From assembly GCA_044226685.1 (NCBI GenBank), contig JBGAGP010000034.1, forward strand, positions 1 to 34,050: 34,050 bases of DNA, given 5' to 3'. Shown piece by piece: positions 15,464-23,848 of this stretch. Position numbers and translations under genes: made by a program. The first letter of the stretch is position 1; every line of letters begins with the position of its first letter. The notes under the pieces were generated by a model. It was not told the DNA's origin. It did no database searches and saw only the letters and a list, made by a program, of their open reading frames with translations. This DNA comes from Dongia_A sp044226685 (lineage in GTDB: Bacteria; Pseudomonadota; Alphaproteobacteria; Dongiales; Dongiaceae).

Positions 15464-18297
15464 GCCGTCCCCTCTCCCACCGCGTCGGCGCAGCGGTTGC
15501 ACAGGGTCGCGTGATCCTGGTGCGATCCGACCTCGGGCAGCACCTGCCAGCAACGCTCGCACTTGCCGCCCTCGGCCAGCTCGACCTGCACCGCGATGCC
15601 GGCGACGTCGGCAAGGGTGAAGGCCCCCGCCGGCGCGGCCGCGTCGCTCAGCGTGATGCCGGAGGTGATGGCGATCTCGCCGAGGTCGAGGCCGTCGAGC
15701 AGGGCGCGCTGTGCGGCGCCGAGATAAACGACCGGGTGCGCCTGCAGGCTGGCGCCGATCTTCTTGTCGGCGCGGGCCAGCTCCAGGGCGCCGGTGACGA
15801 CGCGGCGGATGTCGCGCAGCTTGGCCCATTTCGCCGCCAGCTGGTCGTCGCGCCACGTCGCGGGAGTCTCCGGATAGGTGCGCAGATGAACGCTCGCCGC
15901 GCCCTCCTGCCACGGACGGGCGCGCCAGGCCTCTTCCGCGGTGAAGGCGAGGACCGGCGCCAGCCAGGCGGTCATGCGGGTGAAGATCTCATGCAGCACG
16001 GTGCGCACCGCGCGGCGGCGGGCGCTCTTCGGCGCGTCGCAATAGAGCGAATCCTTGCGGATGTCGAAATAGAAGGCGGAGAGATCGACGGCGCAGAAAT
16101 TGTGCAGGTCCATGTAGCAATCGTGCAGCTCGAAATTCTCCGCCGTGTCGCGCACCTTGGCGTCGAGCTCGGAGAGGCGGTGCAGCACCCAGCGCTCCAG
16201 TTCCGGCATCGCCGCCGGCTGCACCCGCTCGGCCTCGCTCCAGCCCTCGAGCGCGCCCAGCACGTAGCGGAAGGTGTTGCGCAGCCGGCGATAATGGTCG
16301 GCCATGTTCTTCAGCATGTGCTCGCCGATGCGCTGGTCCTCGGCGTAGTCGCAGCCGATGGCGACCCAGAGGCGCAGGATGTCGGCGCCGTACTGCTTCA
16401 TCACGTCCTGCGGCGCCACCGTGTTGCCGAGCGACTTCGACATCTTGCGGCCCTGCTCGTCGAGCGTGAAGCCGTGCGTGACCACCGTCTTGTAGGGCGC
16501 GCGGCCGCGCGTGCCGCAGGATTCCAGCAGCGAGGAATGGAACCAGCCGCGATGCTGGTCGGAGCCTTCGAGATAGACGTCGGCCGGCCAGGCGAGATCG
16601 GCATCCTTGCGCGGCTCCAGGCAGAAGGCGTGGGTCGAGCCGGAATCGAACCAGACATCGACGATGTCCTTCACCTGCTCGAACTCGTCCGGATCATAGT
16701 CGTTGCCGAGGAAGCGCGCCGGCGGCGATTCAAACCAGGCATCCGCACCCTCCGCCTTGAAGGCGGCGACGATACGGTCCATCACCGCCGGATCCTTCAG
16801 CAGCTGCCCGGTCTTCTTGTTGACGAAGACGGCGATCGGCACGCCCCAGGCGCGCTGGCGCGAGATGCACCAATCGGGCCGCTGGGCGATCATGGAATTG
16901 AGCCGCGTCTTGCCCGTCGCCGGGACGAAGCGCGTCTCGGCGATCGCCTTCAGCGCCACGTCGCGCAACGCATTGGTGTTCATCGAGATGAACCATTGCG
17001 GCGTGTTGCGGAAGATGAGCGGCGCCTTCGAGCGCCAGGAATGCGGATAGGAATGGGTGAGCTTGCCGTGCTTCAGCAGGGCGCCGGCTTCCTCCAGCGC
17101 CGCGATCACCGCCGGATTGGCGTCGCCTGCCTTGCCGCGATGATTGAGCACCGCCTTGCCAGCGAAGAGCGGCACGTGGTCGTAGTAGCGCCCGTCGGGT
17201 CCGACCGTCTGCGGCATCTCCACGTTGTTGGCGAGGCCGAGCTCGTAGTCGTCGGTGCCGTGGCCCGGCGCGATATGGACGAAGCCGGTGCCGGCCTCGG
17301 TGGTGACGAAATCACCGGCGAAGACCTTGACCACGAAATCGTAGCCCTTCCCGTGGAAGGGATGCCGCGTCTCGGTGCCGACCATCGCGCTGCCCTTGCC
17401 GCGCCAGAACACCTTCGACGCGGTGATGCCGGCATCGTTCTGGAACTGCTCGAGCAAGGCCTCGGCCACGATGAGCTTGTCGCCGGCCTTTGCCTTGGCG
17501 CCCTCGGCCACGCCCTTCACATCCAGCGCGACGTAGTCGATGGCCGCGCCGGTCGCCAGCGCGCGGTTGCCGGGGATGGTCCAGGGCGTGGTGGTCCAGA
17601 TGACGACCGCGGCGCCGACGAGTTCCTTCACCGGCGAGGCCGTAATCGGGAACTTGACCCAGATGGTGTCGGAGACGTGGTCCTCGTATTCGATTTCCGC
17701 CTCGGCGAGCGCGGTCTTCTCCACCACCGACCACATGACCGGCTTGGAGCCGCGATAGAGCCCGCCATTGGCGACGAACTTGCCGATCTCGGCGGCGATC
17801 ACCGCCTCGGCCTCGTAGGCCATGGTCAGGTACGGATTGTCCCAGTCGCCCTCGACGCCGAGGCGCTTGAACTCCACGCGCTGCACGTCGATCCATTTCT
17901 GGGCGAAGTCGCGGCACTGCTTGCGGAACTCGTTGATCGGCACCGCGTCCTTGTCCTTGCCGGCCTTGCGGTACTCCTCCTCGATCTTCCATTCGATCGG
18001 CAGGCCGTGGCAGTCCCAGCCGGGCACGTAATTGGCGTCCTTGCCCAGCATCTGCTGCTGGCGGTTGATGACGTCCTTCAGGATCTTGTTGAGGGCGTGG
18101 CCGATATGAATGTTGCCGTTCGCGTAGGGCGGGCCGTCGTGAAGAATGAACTTGGGCTTGCCCTTCGACTGCTTGCGCAATTCCTGGAACAGCTGCATGT
18201 CCGCCCAGGACTTCAGGATCGCCGGCTCCTTGTTGGGCAGGTCGCCACGCATCGGGAAGTCGGTCTTGGGCAGGAAGACGGTCGCCTTGTAATCCAC
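15460..18297 (-). CDS. ileS: Isoleucyl-tRNA synthetase
   Basis: 945 residues from ATG 18297. The class I signature HIGH is at 64-67 (ANGNIHIGHALNK) and KMSKSLGN near residue 620. The editing domain lies between (WTTTPWTIPGNRAL; GTDDYELG), and the C-terminal zinc finger CERCWQVLPEVG...CNRC is intact. It charges tRNA-Ile and edits valine. Full length and complete. It is flanked by ribF upstream and lspA downstream in the common alphaproteobacterial order. The 56-base gap to ribF shows no T-box or leader structure. Confidence 0.98.
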   Translation of the reverse strand: MDYKATVFLPKTDFPMRGDLPNKEPAILKSWADMQLFQELRKQSKGKPKFILHDGPPYANGNIHIGHALNKILKDVINRQQQMLGKDANYVPGWDCHGLPIEWKIEEEYRKAGKDKDAVPINEFRKQCRDFAQKWIDVQRVEFKRLGVEGDWDNPYLTMAYEAEAVIAAEIGKFVANGGLYRGSKPVMWSVVEKTALAEAEIEYEDHVSDTIWVKFPITASPVKELVGAAVVIWTTTPWTIPGNRALATGAAIDYVALDVKGVAEGAKAKAGDKLIVAEALLEQFQNDAGITASKVFWRGKGSAMVGTETRHPFHGKGYDFVVKVFAGDFVTTEAGTGFVHIAPGHGTDDYELGLANNVEMPQTVGPDGRYYDHVPLFAGKAVLNHRGKAGDANPAVIAALEEAGALLKHGKLTHSYPHSWRSKAPLIFRNTPQWFISMNTNALRDVALKAIAETRFVPATGKTRLNSMIAQRPDWCISRQRAWGVPIAVFVNKKTGQLLKDPAVMDRIVAAFKAEGADAWFESPPARFLGNDYDPDEFEQVKDIVDVWFDSGSTHAFCLEPRKDADLAWPADVYLEGSDQHRGWFHSSLLESCGTRGRAPYKTVVTHGFTLDEQGRKMSKSLGNTVAPQDVMKQYGADILRLWVAIGCDYAEDQRIGEHMLKNMADHYRRLRNTFRYVLGALEGWSEAERVQPAAMPELERWVLHRLSELDAKVRDTAENFELHDCYMDLHNFCAVDLSAFYFDIRKDSLYCDAPKSARRRAVRTVLHEIFTRMTAWLAPVLAFTAEEAWRARPWQEGAASVHLRTYPETPATWRDDQLAAKWAKLRDIRRVVTGALELARADKKIGASLQAHPVVYLGAAQRALLDGLDLGEIAITSGITLSDAAAPAGAFTLADVAGIAVQVELAEGGKCERCWQVLPEVGSHQDHATLCNRCADAVGEGTA

Positions 18298-18353
18298 GAA
18301 AACCCTCTGGTCTCAGCTCACAACGAAAACGGGCCGCACTGGAATTGACCCAC

Positions 18354-19352
18354 CTAGAATTGACCGGGACCGAGCGGCCCCGGCTTCGGCCCTTCATACC
18401 GCGCCAGGAATTGCCGCGCCTGGTCGCAATCGGCGGCGATCTGCGCCTTCAACTCGTCCAGGCCGGGGAATTTCAGCTCGGGCCGCAGGAAGTCCAGCAT
18501 CGCCACCCGCAGGTGCCGACCATACAGGTCGCCGGAATAGTCGAACAAGTAGACTTCGAACTGGATTGCGTCGCCACCCACCGTCGGGCGGTAGCCGAGG
18601 CTGGCGACGCCGTCGATCCACTGCGGATGGTCGGTTTCGTCCACCGCCGCGCGGACCGCGTAGATGCCAAGCTTCGGCAGCAGGTAGTCGCCGAGCGTGA
18701 TGTTGGCGGTGGGGTAGCCCAGCTTGCGCCCCAGCTTCTGCCCGTGTTCGACGCGCCCGGCGATCTCCCAGGCGCGGCCGAGGATCGCCGCCGCCGCCTG
18801 CGGATTGCCCGCCTGCAGATGCTCGCGCACCAGCGTCGAGGAATGCACCGCGCCCTTGCCGTCGACGGCGGCGGAGACCGCCTCGACGCCGAAGCCGAGC
18901 TCGGCCCCCAGGGCCTTCAGCGTCTTCACGTCGCCGCTGCGGCCCTTGCCGAAGCAGAAATCCTCGCCCACCACGATGTGGCTGGCATGCAAGCCGTCGC
19001 GCAGCACGGCCACCGCGAATTCCAGCGCGGTCATGGAGGCCAGCGCCTGGTCGAAATGCAGGCAGCAGGTGTAGTCGATGGCCATCTCCTGCTCCCGGCC
19101 CAGGGCCTGCAGCAGGCGCATCTTCAGCCGGAACGGGGTCAGGCGGAACGGCGGCTGATCGGCGCGGAAGAAGCTGCGCGGGTGCGGCTCGAAGGTCAGG
19201 ATCCCGGTCGGCCCGCCCTGTCGCCGCGCCAGGTCGAAGGCGCGCCCGATCACCGCCTGGTGGCCGAGATGCACGCCGTCGAAATTGCCCACGGCCACGG
19301 CGGCGCCACGGCATTCGGGCGTCACCTCGTTGGGATGGCGGAACAGGCGCAT
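18354..19352 (-). CDS. ribF: Bifunctional riboflavin kinase / FAD synthetase
   Basis: 332 residues from ATG 19352. The N-terminal FAD synthetase domain has GNFDGVHLGHQAVI near residue 22-35 and VVGEDFCFGKGRSGD in the middle. The C-terminal riboflavin kinase domain starts around residue 190 with RKLGYPTANITL and has the conserved VASLGYRPTVGG and VYLFDYSGDLYG. It converts riboflavin to FMN and then FAD. It lies between the MaoC gene (36-base gap) and ileS, probably one operon. Confidence 0.97.
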   Translation of the reverse strand: MRLFRHPNEVTPECRGAAVAVGNFDGVHLGHQAVIGRAFDLARRQGGPTGILTFEPHPRSFFRADQPPFRLTPFRLKMRLLQALGREQEMAIDYTCCLHFDQALASMTALEFAVAVLRDGLHASHIVVGEDFCFGKGRSGDVKTLKALGAELGFGVEAVSAAVDGKGAVHSSTLVREHLQAGNPQAAAAILGRAWEIAGRVEHGQKLGRKLGYPTANITLGDYLLPKLGIYAVRAAVDETDHPQWIDGVASLGYRPTVGGDAIQFEVYLFDYSGDLYGRHLRVAMLDFLRPELKFPGLDELKAQIAADCDQARQFLARYEGPKPGPLGPGQF

Positions 19353-19388
19353 GATCGGAATATAGCGGGAGGGCTCAGGCCAAAGGCA

Positions 19389-19829
19389 TCAGCTGGGCCG
19401 CTTCGGCACCAGGATCTGCGCCTCGCCCTCGATGACCAGGGTTTCCCCGACATGGACCAGCGTGGCGAAGGTGCAGCGGCCTTTCTCCTTGTCCACCGCG
19501 GTCGCGGTGACCCGCGCCACGGCGGTGTCGCCGATCTTCACCGGCGCCTTGAACTTGAGCGTCTGGCCCAGATAGATGGCGCCCGGTCCCGGCAGCTTGG
19601 TGCCGAGCACGGCGGAGATGAAGCCGGCGGTCAGCATGCCGTGGGCGATGCGGGTCTTGAACATGGTGCCCTGGGCGAAGCTCTCATTCAGGTGCACCGG
19701 GTTGGTGTCGCCGGAGATGCCGGAATAAAGCACGATGTCGGCCTCGGTCACCGTCTTGGCATAGACGGCTGTGGCGCCAACCTCGATCTCGTCGACATAC
19801 TTGCCGCGCAGTTCCTCTGCCAGGCTCAT
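19389..19829 (-). CDS. MaoC-family (R)-specific enoyl-CoA hydratase-like protein
   Basis: 146 residues if started at ATG 19829 (MSLAEELRGKY); ATGs at 19841 and 19868 would add 4 or 13 residues, and none has a clear ribosome-binding site. The hydratase 2 motif is complete: YSGISGDTNPVHLNESFAQGTMF followed by IAHGMLTAGFISAVLGTKLPGPG. The hot-dog fold continues with TLKFKAPVKIGDTA. PhaJ-like members hydrate trans-2-enoyl-CoA, linking beta-oxidation to polyhydroxyalkanoate synthesis. Substrate length cannot be read from sequence. It heads the ribF-ileS-lspA group. Confidence 0.9.
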   Translation of the reverse strand: MSLAEELRGKYVDEIEVGATAVYAKTVTEADIVLYSGISGDTNPVHLNESFAQGTMFKTRIAHGMLTAGFISAVLGTKLPGPGAIYLGQTLKFKAPVKIGDTAVARVTATAVDKEKGRCTFATLVHVGETLVIEGEAQILVPKRPS

Positions 19830-19954
19830 CCCCGACCCCATCTGTTGCAGTGCGAAAACGGCCGGCACTATAGGGCGGCGGGGGTTCCAGGGGCAAGGCG
19901 CGGCGGCTTCCCGGGGCGCCGTGAATCCGGCGGAAAGCCTGGGAATTGCCGCCT

Positions 19955-20587
19955 TTAATGCTCCTGGATCGGGCAGATTTCCGGGCGGCAGCGGCCTTCG
20001 TCGCAGACCCGGCAGACCATGTCGCCCTCCCGCTTGGTGGTCACCGCCCGGTGCAGGATCGTCGCAACGGCCTTGCCCAGGGCCTGGCCCTCGGCCGGAG
20101 AGACCAAGCCGAGGAGGTCGTCGGTCACCCGGTTGCGGATCTGATGCAGCTGTGCGGCCAGCTTGCGGCCGGCCTTGGTCAGCTTCAGGCTCTGCGCCCG
20201 CTGGTCGTCGCGGGCGCGGTCCTTGCTCACCAGGTCGCGCTCCACCAGCTTGTCGATGAGGCGCACCGTCGCCGAATGGCTGAGGCCGATGCGGGTCGCC
20301 ACGGCATCGATGGCGCAGCCGGATTCCTGCTCGATTTGGACCAGGGCGGCGGCCGACATGGGCGAGAGGTCGAGTTCAGCCTGCCAGCGCGCCTCGACCC
20401 GGTCCTGGATGAGGATTGCCAGGGTGCCCAGCCAGTTGGCTGCCCCCAGCGGGTCCACCGGCCCCTGGTTCTTGATTCCCTGGCTTTGGATTCCCTGGTT
20501 TTGGTTTCCCTGGCCTGGAGCGCCTTGGCCCTTGGCGTTTTGCGCCGCGCCGGCCGGCGCCTTGTCCTGCTTGGTCCCGGATGTCAT
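19955..20587 (-). CDS. MarR-family transcriptional regulator with Cys-rich tail
   Basis: 210 residues from ATG 20587. Residues 1-45 are a low-complexity Gln/Gly/Asn tail with pentapeptide repeats (QGIQS, QGIKN). The winged helix domain is residues 50-185, with the recognition helix in AIDAVATRIGLSHSATVRLIDKLVERDLV and the wing DDQRAQSLKLTKAGRKLA. The C-terminus has four cysteines (MVCRVCDEGRCRPEICP), which could bind metal or act as a redox switch. It is divergent from the arginase-family gene, with a perfect palindrome between them, so it probably represses that gene and itself. Confidence 0.92.
   Translation of the reverse strand: MTSGTKQDKAPAGAAQNAKGQGAPGQGNQNQGIQSQGIKNQGPVDPLGAANWLGTLAILIQDRVEARWQAELDLSPMSAAALVQIEQESGCAIDAVATRIGLSHSATVRLIDKLVERDLVSKDRARDDQRAQSLKLTKAGRKLAAQLHQIRNRVTDDLLGLVSPAEGQALGKAVATILHRAVTTKREGDMVCRVCDEGRCRPEICPIQEH
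20463..20507. repeat. 15-bp tandem repeat inside the MarR gene
   Basis: Three consecutive 15-bp units starting CCCTGG (20463, 20478, 20493), with a partial fourth at 20508. They encode the Gln/Asn/Gly pentapeptides of the N-terminal tail. The unit is a multiple of three, so copy number can change without loss of frame. Confidence 0.8.
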
Positions 20588-20685
20588 CTCAGCCGCCTTT
20601 CGCGCCGCATCCTGCTATCCCCCGCCTGCGCCCGCAAGCATCCGGCCATCCGCCGGCCCCCTGAAAACTCGGTTGAAGATTCCGC

Positions 20686-20716
20686 TTGCTTTATATGCAG
20701 ACTGCATACATATAAT
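20686..20716 (+). promoter_or_regulatory. Arginase-gene promoter with a MarR-type operator
   Basis: A perfect palindrome TATGCAG-A-CTGCATA spans 20694-20708. On the plus strand a consensus -10 TATAAT lies at 20711-20716 and TTGCTT at 20686-20691 could be a weak -35 (19-base spacing). On the minus strand TATAAA lies at 20690-20695 as a possible -10 for the MarR gene. A repressor on the palindrome would cover both promoters. Size and symmetry suit a MarR dimer; the pairing is inferred from the divergent layout. Confidence 0.65.
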
Positions 20717-20763
20717 ACGTCCAGGCCCGGCGGTAAAGGGCGAACCAGCGAGAAAGGTGCGAG

Positions 20764-21720
20764 ATGACCGATTTCACCCTGATCGAAGCCCCGTCCTGCC
20801 TCGGCCTGAAGCCGGGCGTGGAGCGCCTGCCCGAGGCCCTGCTGCAGGCGGGCCTCGCCCGCCGGCTGGATGCCACCCGCCATGCGCGCCTGGCGGTGCC
20901 GCCCTACGGTGCCACGCGCGACCCGGCGACCGGCATCCGCAACGCGCCGCGCATCCGCGACTTCGCGGTCATGCTGGCCGACCTGGTGGGGCCGGTGGTG
21001 GCGCGCGGCGGCTTCCCCGTGGTGCTCGGCGGCGATTGCTCGATCCTGCTCGGCAACCTGCTGGCGCTGCGGCGGACCGGCAAGCGCCACGGCCTGCTGT
21101 TCCTCGACGGGCATGCGGATTTCTACCAGCCGGAGACCTCGCCCACCGGCGAGGCGGCGGACATGGACCTGGCGCTCAGCACCGGGCGCGGCCCCGATCT
21201 GCTCACCGATTTGGAGAACTTGCGCCCGCTGGTGCGTGACGCGGACGTGGCGCTGCTCGGCCATCGCGACGCGGCGGAGGCCGCCGGCAATGGCTGCCCG
21301 CCTTTGCCGTCGACGATCTTCGCCCAGGACCTGGCGACGCTGCGGCGCAAGGGCGCGGACGCAGCGGCACGCGAGGCGGTGTGGCACCTGGCGCGGCCGG
21401 AACTGGCCGGCTTCTGGATCCACCTCGACCTCGACGTGCTCGACGACGCGGTGATGCCGGCGGTCGATTACCGCATGCCGGACGGGCTCTCCTGGCAGGA
21501 GCTGGAAACCGTGCTCAGCGCCGCCTTGCGCAGCGGCAAGGCGCTCGGCCTCGACATCACCATCCTCAACCCGGACCTCGACCGCGACGGCCGCATCGCC
21601 CGCAACGTGGTGGAAAGCCTGGGGCGCGCGCTGAAGCCCTCGCCCGACGCCAGGCTGGAGCTCTGCGCGCAGCGGCAGCGACGAATGGGGTTGCGCTGGC
21701 CGGCATTGCGCTGGGCGTGA
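20764..21720 (+). CDS. Arginase/agmatinase-family protein
   Basis: 318 residues from ATG 20764. Ureohydrolase motifs are in order: GGDCS (89-93), DGHAD (115-119) and HLDLDVLD (220-227). Five of the six usual manganese ligands are in place (Asp115, His117, Asp119, Asp222, Asp224). The sixth, the His of the classic GGDHS, is Cys92 here. Members hydrolyse arginine, agmatine, formiminoglutamate or other guanidino compounds; the substrate cannot be told from these motifs. It is divergent from a MarR regulator. The GGDCS variant also occurs, as far as I recall, in other proteins called 'arginase family protein', so it may define a subgroup. Confidence 0.9.
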   Translation: MTDFTLIEAPSCLGLKPGVERLPEALLQAGLARRLDATRHARLAVPPYGATRDPATGIRNAPRIRDFAVMLADLVGPVVARGGFPVVLGGDCSILLGNLLALRRTGKRHGLLFLDGHADFYQPETSPTGEAADMDLALSTGRGPDLLTDLENLRPLVRDADVALLGHRDAAEAAGNGCPPLPSTIFAQDLATLRRKGADAAAREAVWHLARPELAGFWIHLDLDVLDDAVMPAVDYRMPDGLSWQELETVLSAALRSGKALGLDITILNPDLDRDGRIARNVVESLGRALKPSPDARLELCAQRQRRMGLRWPALRWA

Positions 21721-21729
21721 ATCGCCGCG

Positions 21730-21845
21730 CTCAATTCGTCATGGTCGTGCTTGGCACGACCACCCACGAGTTCAAGTGCGACAGCTTGTCTTGGCCCGGC
21801 AAAACTCGTGGGTGGTCGGACTAAATCCGACCATGACGAACTGAG
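21730..21845. repeat. Paired palindromic intergenic repeat, family C
   Basis: Outer inverted ends CTCAATTCGTCATGGTCG (21730) and CGACCATGACGAACTGAG (to 21845) match except one base. Each end folds with an inner CGACCACCCACGAG / CTCGTGGGTGGTCG unit, giving two hairpins facing each other as in family A but of different sequence. It lies between the convergent arginase-family and lipoprotein genes. Confidence 0.85.
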
Positions 21846-21864
21846 GCGCGGACAGGGTCGAGAG

Positions 21865-22461
21865 TTACCGCACGAACACCCGCAGCTTGTCCCTGATCGC
21901 GGCTTCGAGTTTCTGGTCGAGCTCGCGCATGGCGCTTTCGGTCATGGCGAACCACACCGCCTCGCGCTGGTTGAGGGTCATGTTCTCCGCCACCGTCTGG
22001 CTGCGCGTGGCGGTCGCCTCGGCGCTGCCGGTCGTCTGCAGCAGCGGGTTGCCCACCTCGAGGCGGATGGCGATCCTGAGGTCGTAGCGGTCGGATTGCT
22101 CGGTCTTGAAGACCTGGGTGAGGCCGGTCGAGCGCGGCAGCGGCGTGTCGATCGCGCTGGCGTCGAGGATGGTGTAGGTCGCCATGCCGCGCTCGCCCAC
22201 CGCGCGCAGCACATCGCGGCCCCAGGCGGTGGCGACGTCCACCGGCTTCTGCGGGAACAGGTGATCCACGTTCGGCGATTTGCCCGGCGCCTTGTAGGCC
22301 TGGACGATCTCGATCTGCGCCACGTCGAGGCGGATGTTCGGCCGGTCCTGGAAGGTCAGCGTGGCGAAGCTCTGCCGCTCCGGCGGCGTGTCGCAGCCGG
22401 AGATCGCGGCGGCGGCGAGGAAGCCGAGCGGAGGAAGCAGCAGGAAATCGCGCCGACGCAT
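21865..22461 (-). CDS. Predicted lipoprotein, function unknown
   Basis: 198 residues. ATG 22461 (MRRRDFLLLPPLGFLAAAAISGC) is chosen because it starts a lipoprotein signal peptide directly; the lipobox AISGC gives Cys23. The mature part is mixed alpha/beta with a central TYTILDASAIDTPLP and ends in a helix (REAVWFAMTESAMRELDQKLEAAIRDKL). I do not recognise the family. Size and layout resemble small envelope lipoproteins. It follows hslO on the same strand with a family A repeat in the 220-base gap, so it may have its own promoter. Confidence 0.78.
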   Translation of the reverse strand: MRRRDFLLLPPLGFLAAAAISGCDTPPERQSFATLTFQDRPNIRLDVAQIEIVQAYKAPGKSPNVDHLFPQKPVDVATAWGRDVLRAVGERGMATYTILDASAIDTPLPRSTGLTQVFKTEQSDRYDLRIAIRLEVGNPLLQTTGSAEATATRSQTVAENMTLNQREAVWFAMTESAMRELDQKLEAAIRDKLRVFVR

Positions 22462-22495
22462 GTTCACAATACTCCACCCATCATCACACTCGTTC

Positions 22496-22577
22496 GTCAT
22501 CCCGGCCTTGAGCCGGGATCCACCGGGCCGCCGCTGGAGCGGTTGAAGGATGGACCCCGGGTCAAGCCCGGGGTGAC
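22496..22577. repeat. Paired palindromic intergenic repeat, family A, copy 2
   Basis: Left hairpin GTCATCCCGG..CCGGGATCCA starts at 22496; right hairpin TGGACCCCGGG..CCCGGGGTGAC ends at 22577. Shortest copy (82 bp). It lies between hslO and the lipoprotein gene, just upstream of the latter's start. Confidence 0.88.
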
Positions 22578-22683
22578 GATTGTGGGGCGGCGGCGCCGTG
22601 CGTCAATAGGCGCGAAAAATGACGATTGTGAGGCGGAGAGCGCGCGTCGATAGGCAGCGAAAAGGGGAGCCCGGCCGTGCCGG

Positions 22684-23592
22684 TCAATTCTGCGGCACGA
22701 AGTCGGTGACCGGGAAGTCGTACCTGGCATTGCAAAACTCACACGTAACTTGCAGCTGGCCGTCGATCTGCAGGTCGGCGAGCTCCTCGGCGCTCATTGC
22801 CTTCAGCACCACCTCGACGCGCTCGCGCGAGCAGCGACACTTGGCCTGGACGCCTTGGGGGTCGGGCACCCGCACGCCGTCCTCGTGGAACAGGCGGTAG
22901 AGAATCTCCGTCGCCGGTGTCGCGGTATCCAGCAATTCGCGGTCGGTGCAGCTCGCCATCAGGATGAAGGCGCGGCGCCAGGCGTCGTCGGCCACCTCCG
23001 CCGCCATTTCGGTGACGTTCTCCTGCGGCAGGCGCTGCAACATGATGGCGCCGGCGCGCCAGCCGTCGTCGCCGCGCGTCGCCGCCACCTTGAAGCCGGC
23101 CTGCAGCTGCTCCGATTGGCGGAAATAGTGGTGCACGCACTCGCTCAAGGTGGCGCCGTCCAGCTCGACGATGCCCTGGTAGCGGTCGGTGTGGCTGCCC
23201 TGGTCCACTGTAAATGCCAGGTACCCTTTGCCGTGGAGCCGCGGCAGGCTGGCGTCCTTCAGCGGAATCGCCGCAACCTTGTCCTTGTCGAACTGGGCAT
23301 AGCCGCGCATGGCGCCGGCGCTGGTCAGATCGACCACCATCAGCTTGACCGGCCCGTCGCCCTTGGTCTGCAGGGTGAAGACGCCCTCGTATTTGAGGGC
23401 CGCGGCCAAAGCGGCGGCGAGCGCCATCATCTCCGCCAGGAGGCGGGCCACCGCGTCCGGGTAGTCGTGCTGGCGGATGATGCGGTCGGCCACGTCCGAC
23501 AGGCGGACCAGCCGCCCGCGCACGCCGTGGCCTTCGATCGAAAATGGCTGGATGAAATCGCGCGTATCGCCCGCCGGCAATCCAGTGTGCAT
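22684..23592 (-). CDS. hslO: Redox-regulated chaperone Hsp33
   Basis: 302 residues from ATG 23592. The C-terminal zinc switch CxC (AKCRCSRERV) and CxxC (TCEFCNARY) is complete, with the usual spacing of about 30 residues. The N-terminal domain has the family pattern (RGRLVRLSDVADRIIRQHDYPDAVARLLAEMMALAAALAAALKYEGVFTLQTKGDGPVKL). Oxidation releases zinc and activates holdase activity in the cytoplasm. argF-hslO adjacency is common in alphaproteobacteria; here the 256-base gap is filled by repeat. Confidence 0.97.
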   Translation of the reverse strand: MHTGLPAGDTRDFIQPFSIEGHGVRGRLVRLSDVADRIIRQHDYPDAVARLLAEMMALAAALAAALKYEGVFTLQTKGDGPVKLMVVDLTSAGAMRGYAQFDKDKVAAIPLKDASLPRLHGKGYLAFTVDQGSHTDRYQGIVELDGATLSECVHHYFRQSEQLQAGFKVAATRGDDGWRAGAIMLQRLPQENVTEMAAEVADDAWRRAFILMASCTDRELLDTATPATEILYRLFHEDGVRVPDPQGVQAKCRCSRERVEVVLKAMSAEELADLQIDGQLQVTCEFCNARYDFPVTDFVPQN

Positions 23593-23635
23593 GGTCTTGA
23601 ATTTCTACGGCTTGGTTCGAGTCTGCTGCAACCGC

Positions 23636-23800
23636 CCCCTCACCCTATCCCTCTCCCGAGTTCGCGGATGCGAACATCCGTTCGCGTGGGGGAGAGGGAA
23701 CTGGTGCGAGTCTAGACTGAAAGCCCCTCTCCCCCCGCCGACGCATGTCGGCCTTCGCCGACGGGGTGGGAGAGGGGTTGGGGTGAGGGGTGGCAGCGCC
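23636..23800. repeat. Family B repeat with two nested palindrome modules
   Basis: Two long imperfect palindromes, CCCTCTCCC..GGGAGAGGG types, at about 23649-23699 and 23726-23776. Each has a 26-bp module in its loop: at 23660-23685 GTTCGC, GGAT, GCGAAC, ATCC, GTTCGC; at 23737-23762 GCCGAC, GCAT, GTCGGC, CTTC, GCCGAC. The right flank TTGGGGTGAGGGGTGGCAGCG matches the inverted flank of the copy at 2019-2130. Located between argF and hslO. Confidence 0.85.
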
Positions 23801-23848
23801 TCGGTGTCAGATGGGGTTGCGCCCGCCGCCGGTCAAATCTTCCGCGCC

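Noticed and set aside
15511..18348. Long open frame antisense to ileS (945 codons)
   Set aside because: Exact mirror of a high-GC gene with full ileS motifs on the other strand; its translation is rich in Arg/His/Gly/Ala/Val without any family motif.
18298..18353. T-box or leader regulating ileS
   Set aside because: Gap is 56 bases with no long stem-loop, specifier or terminator.
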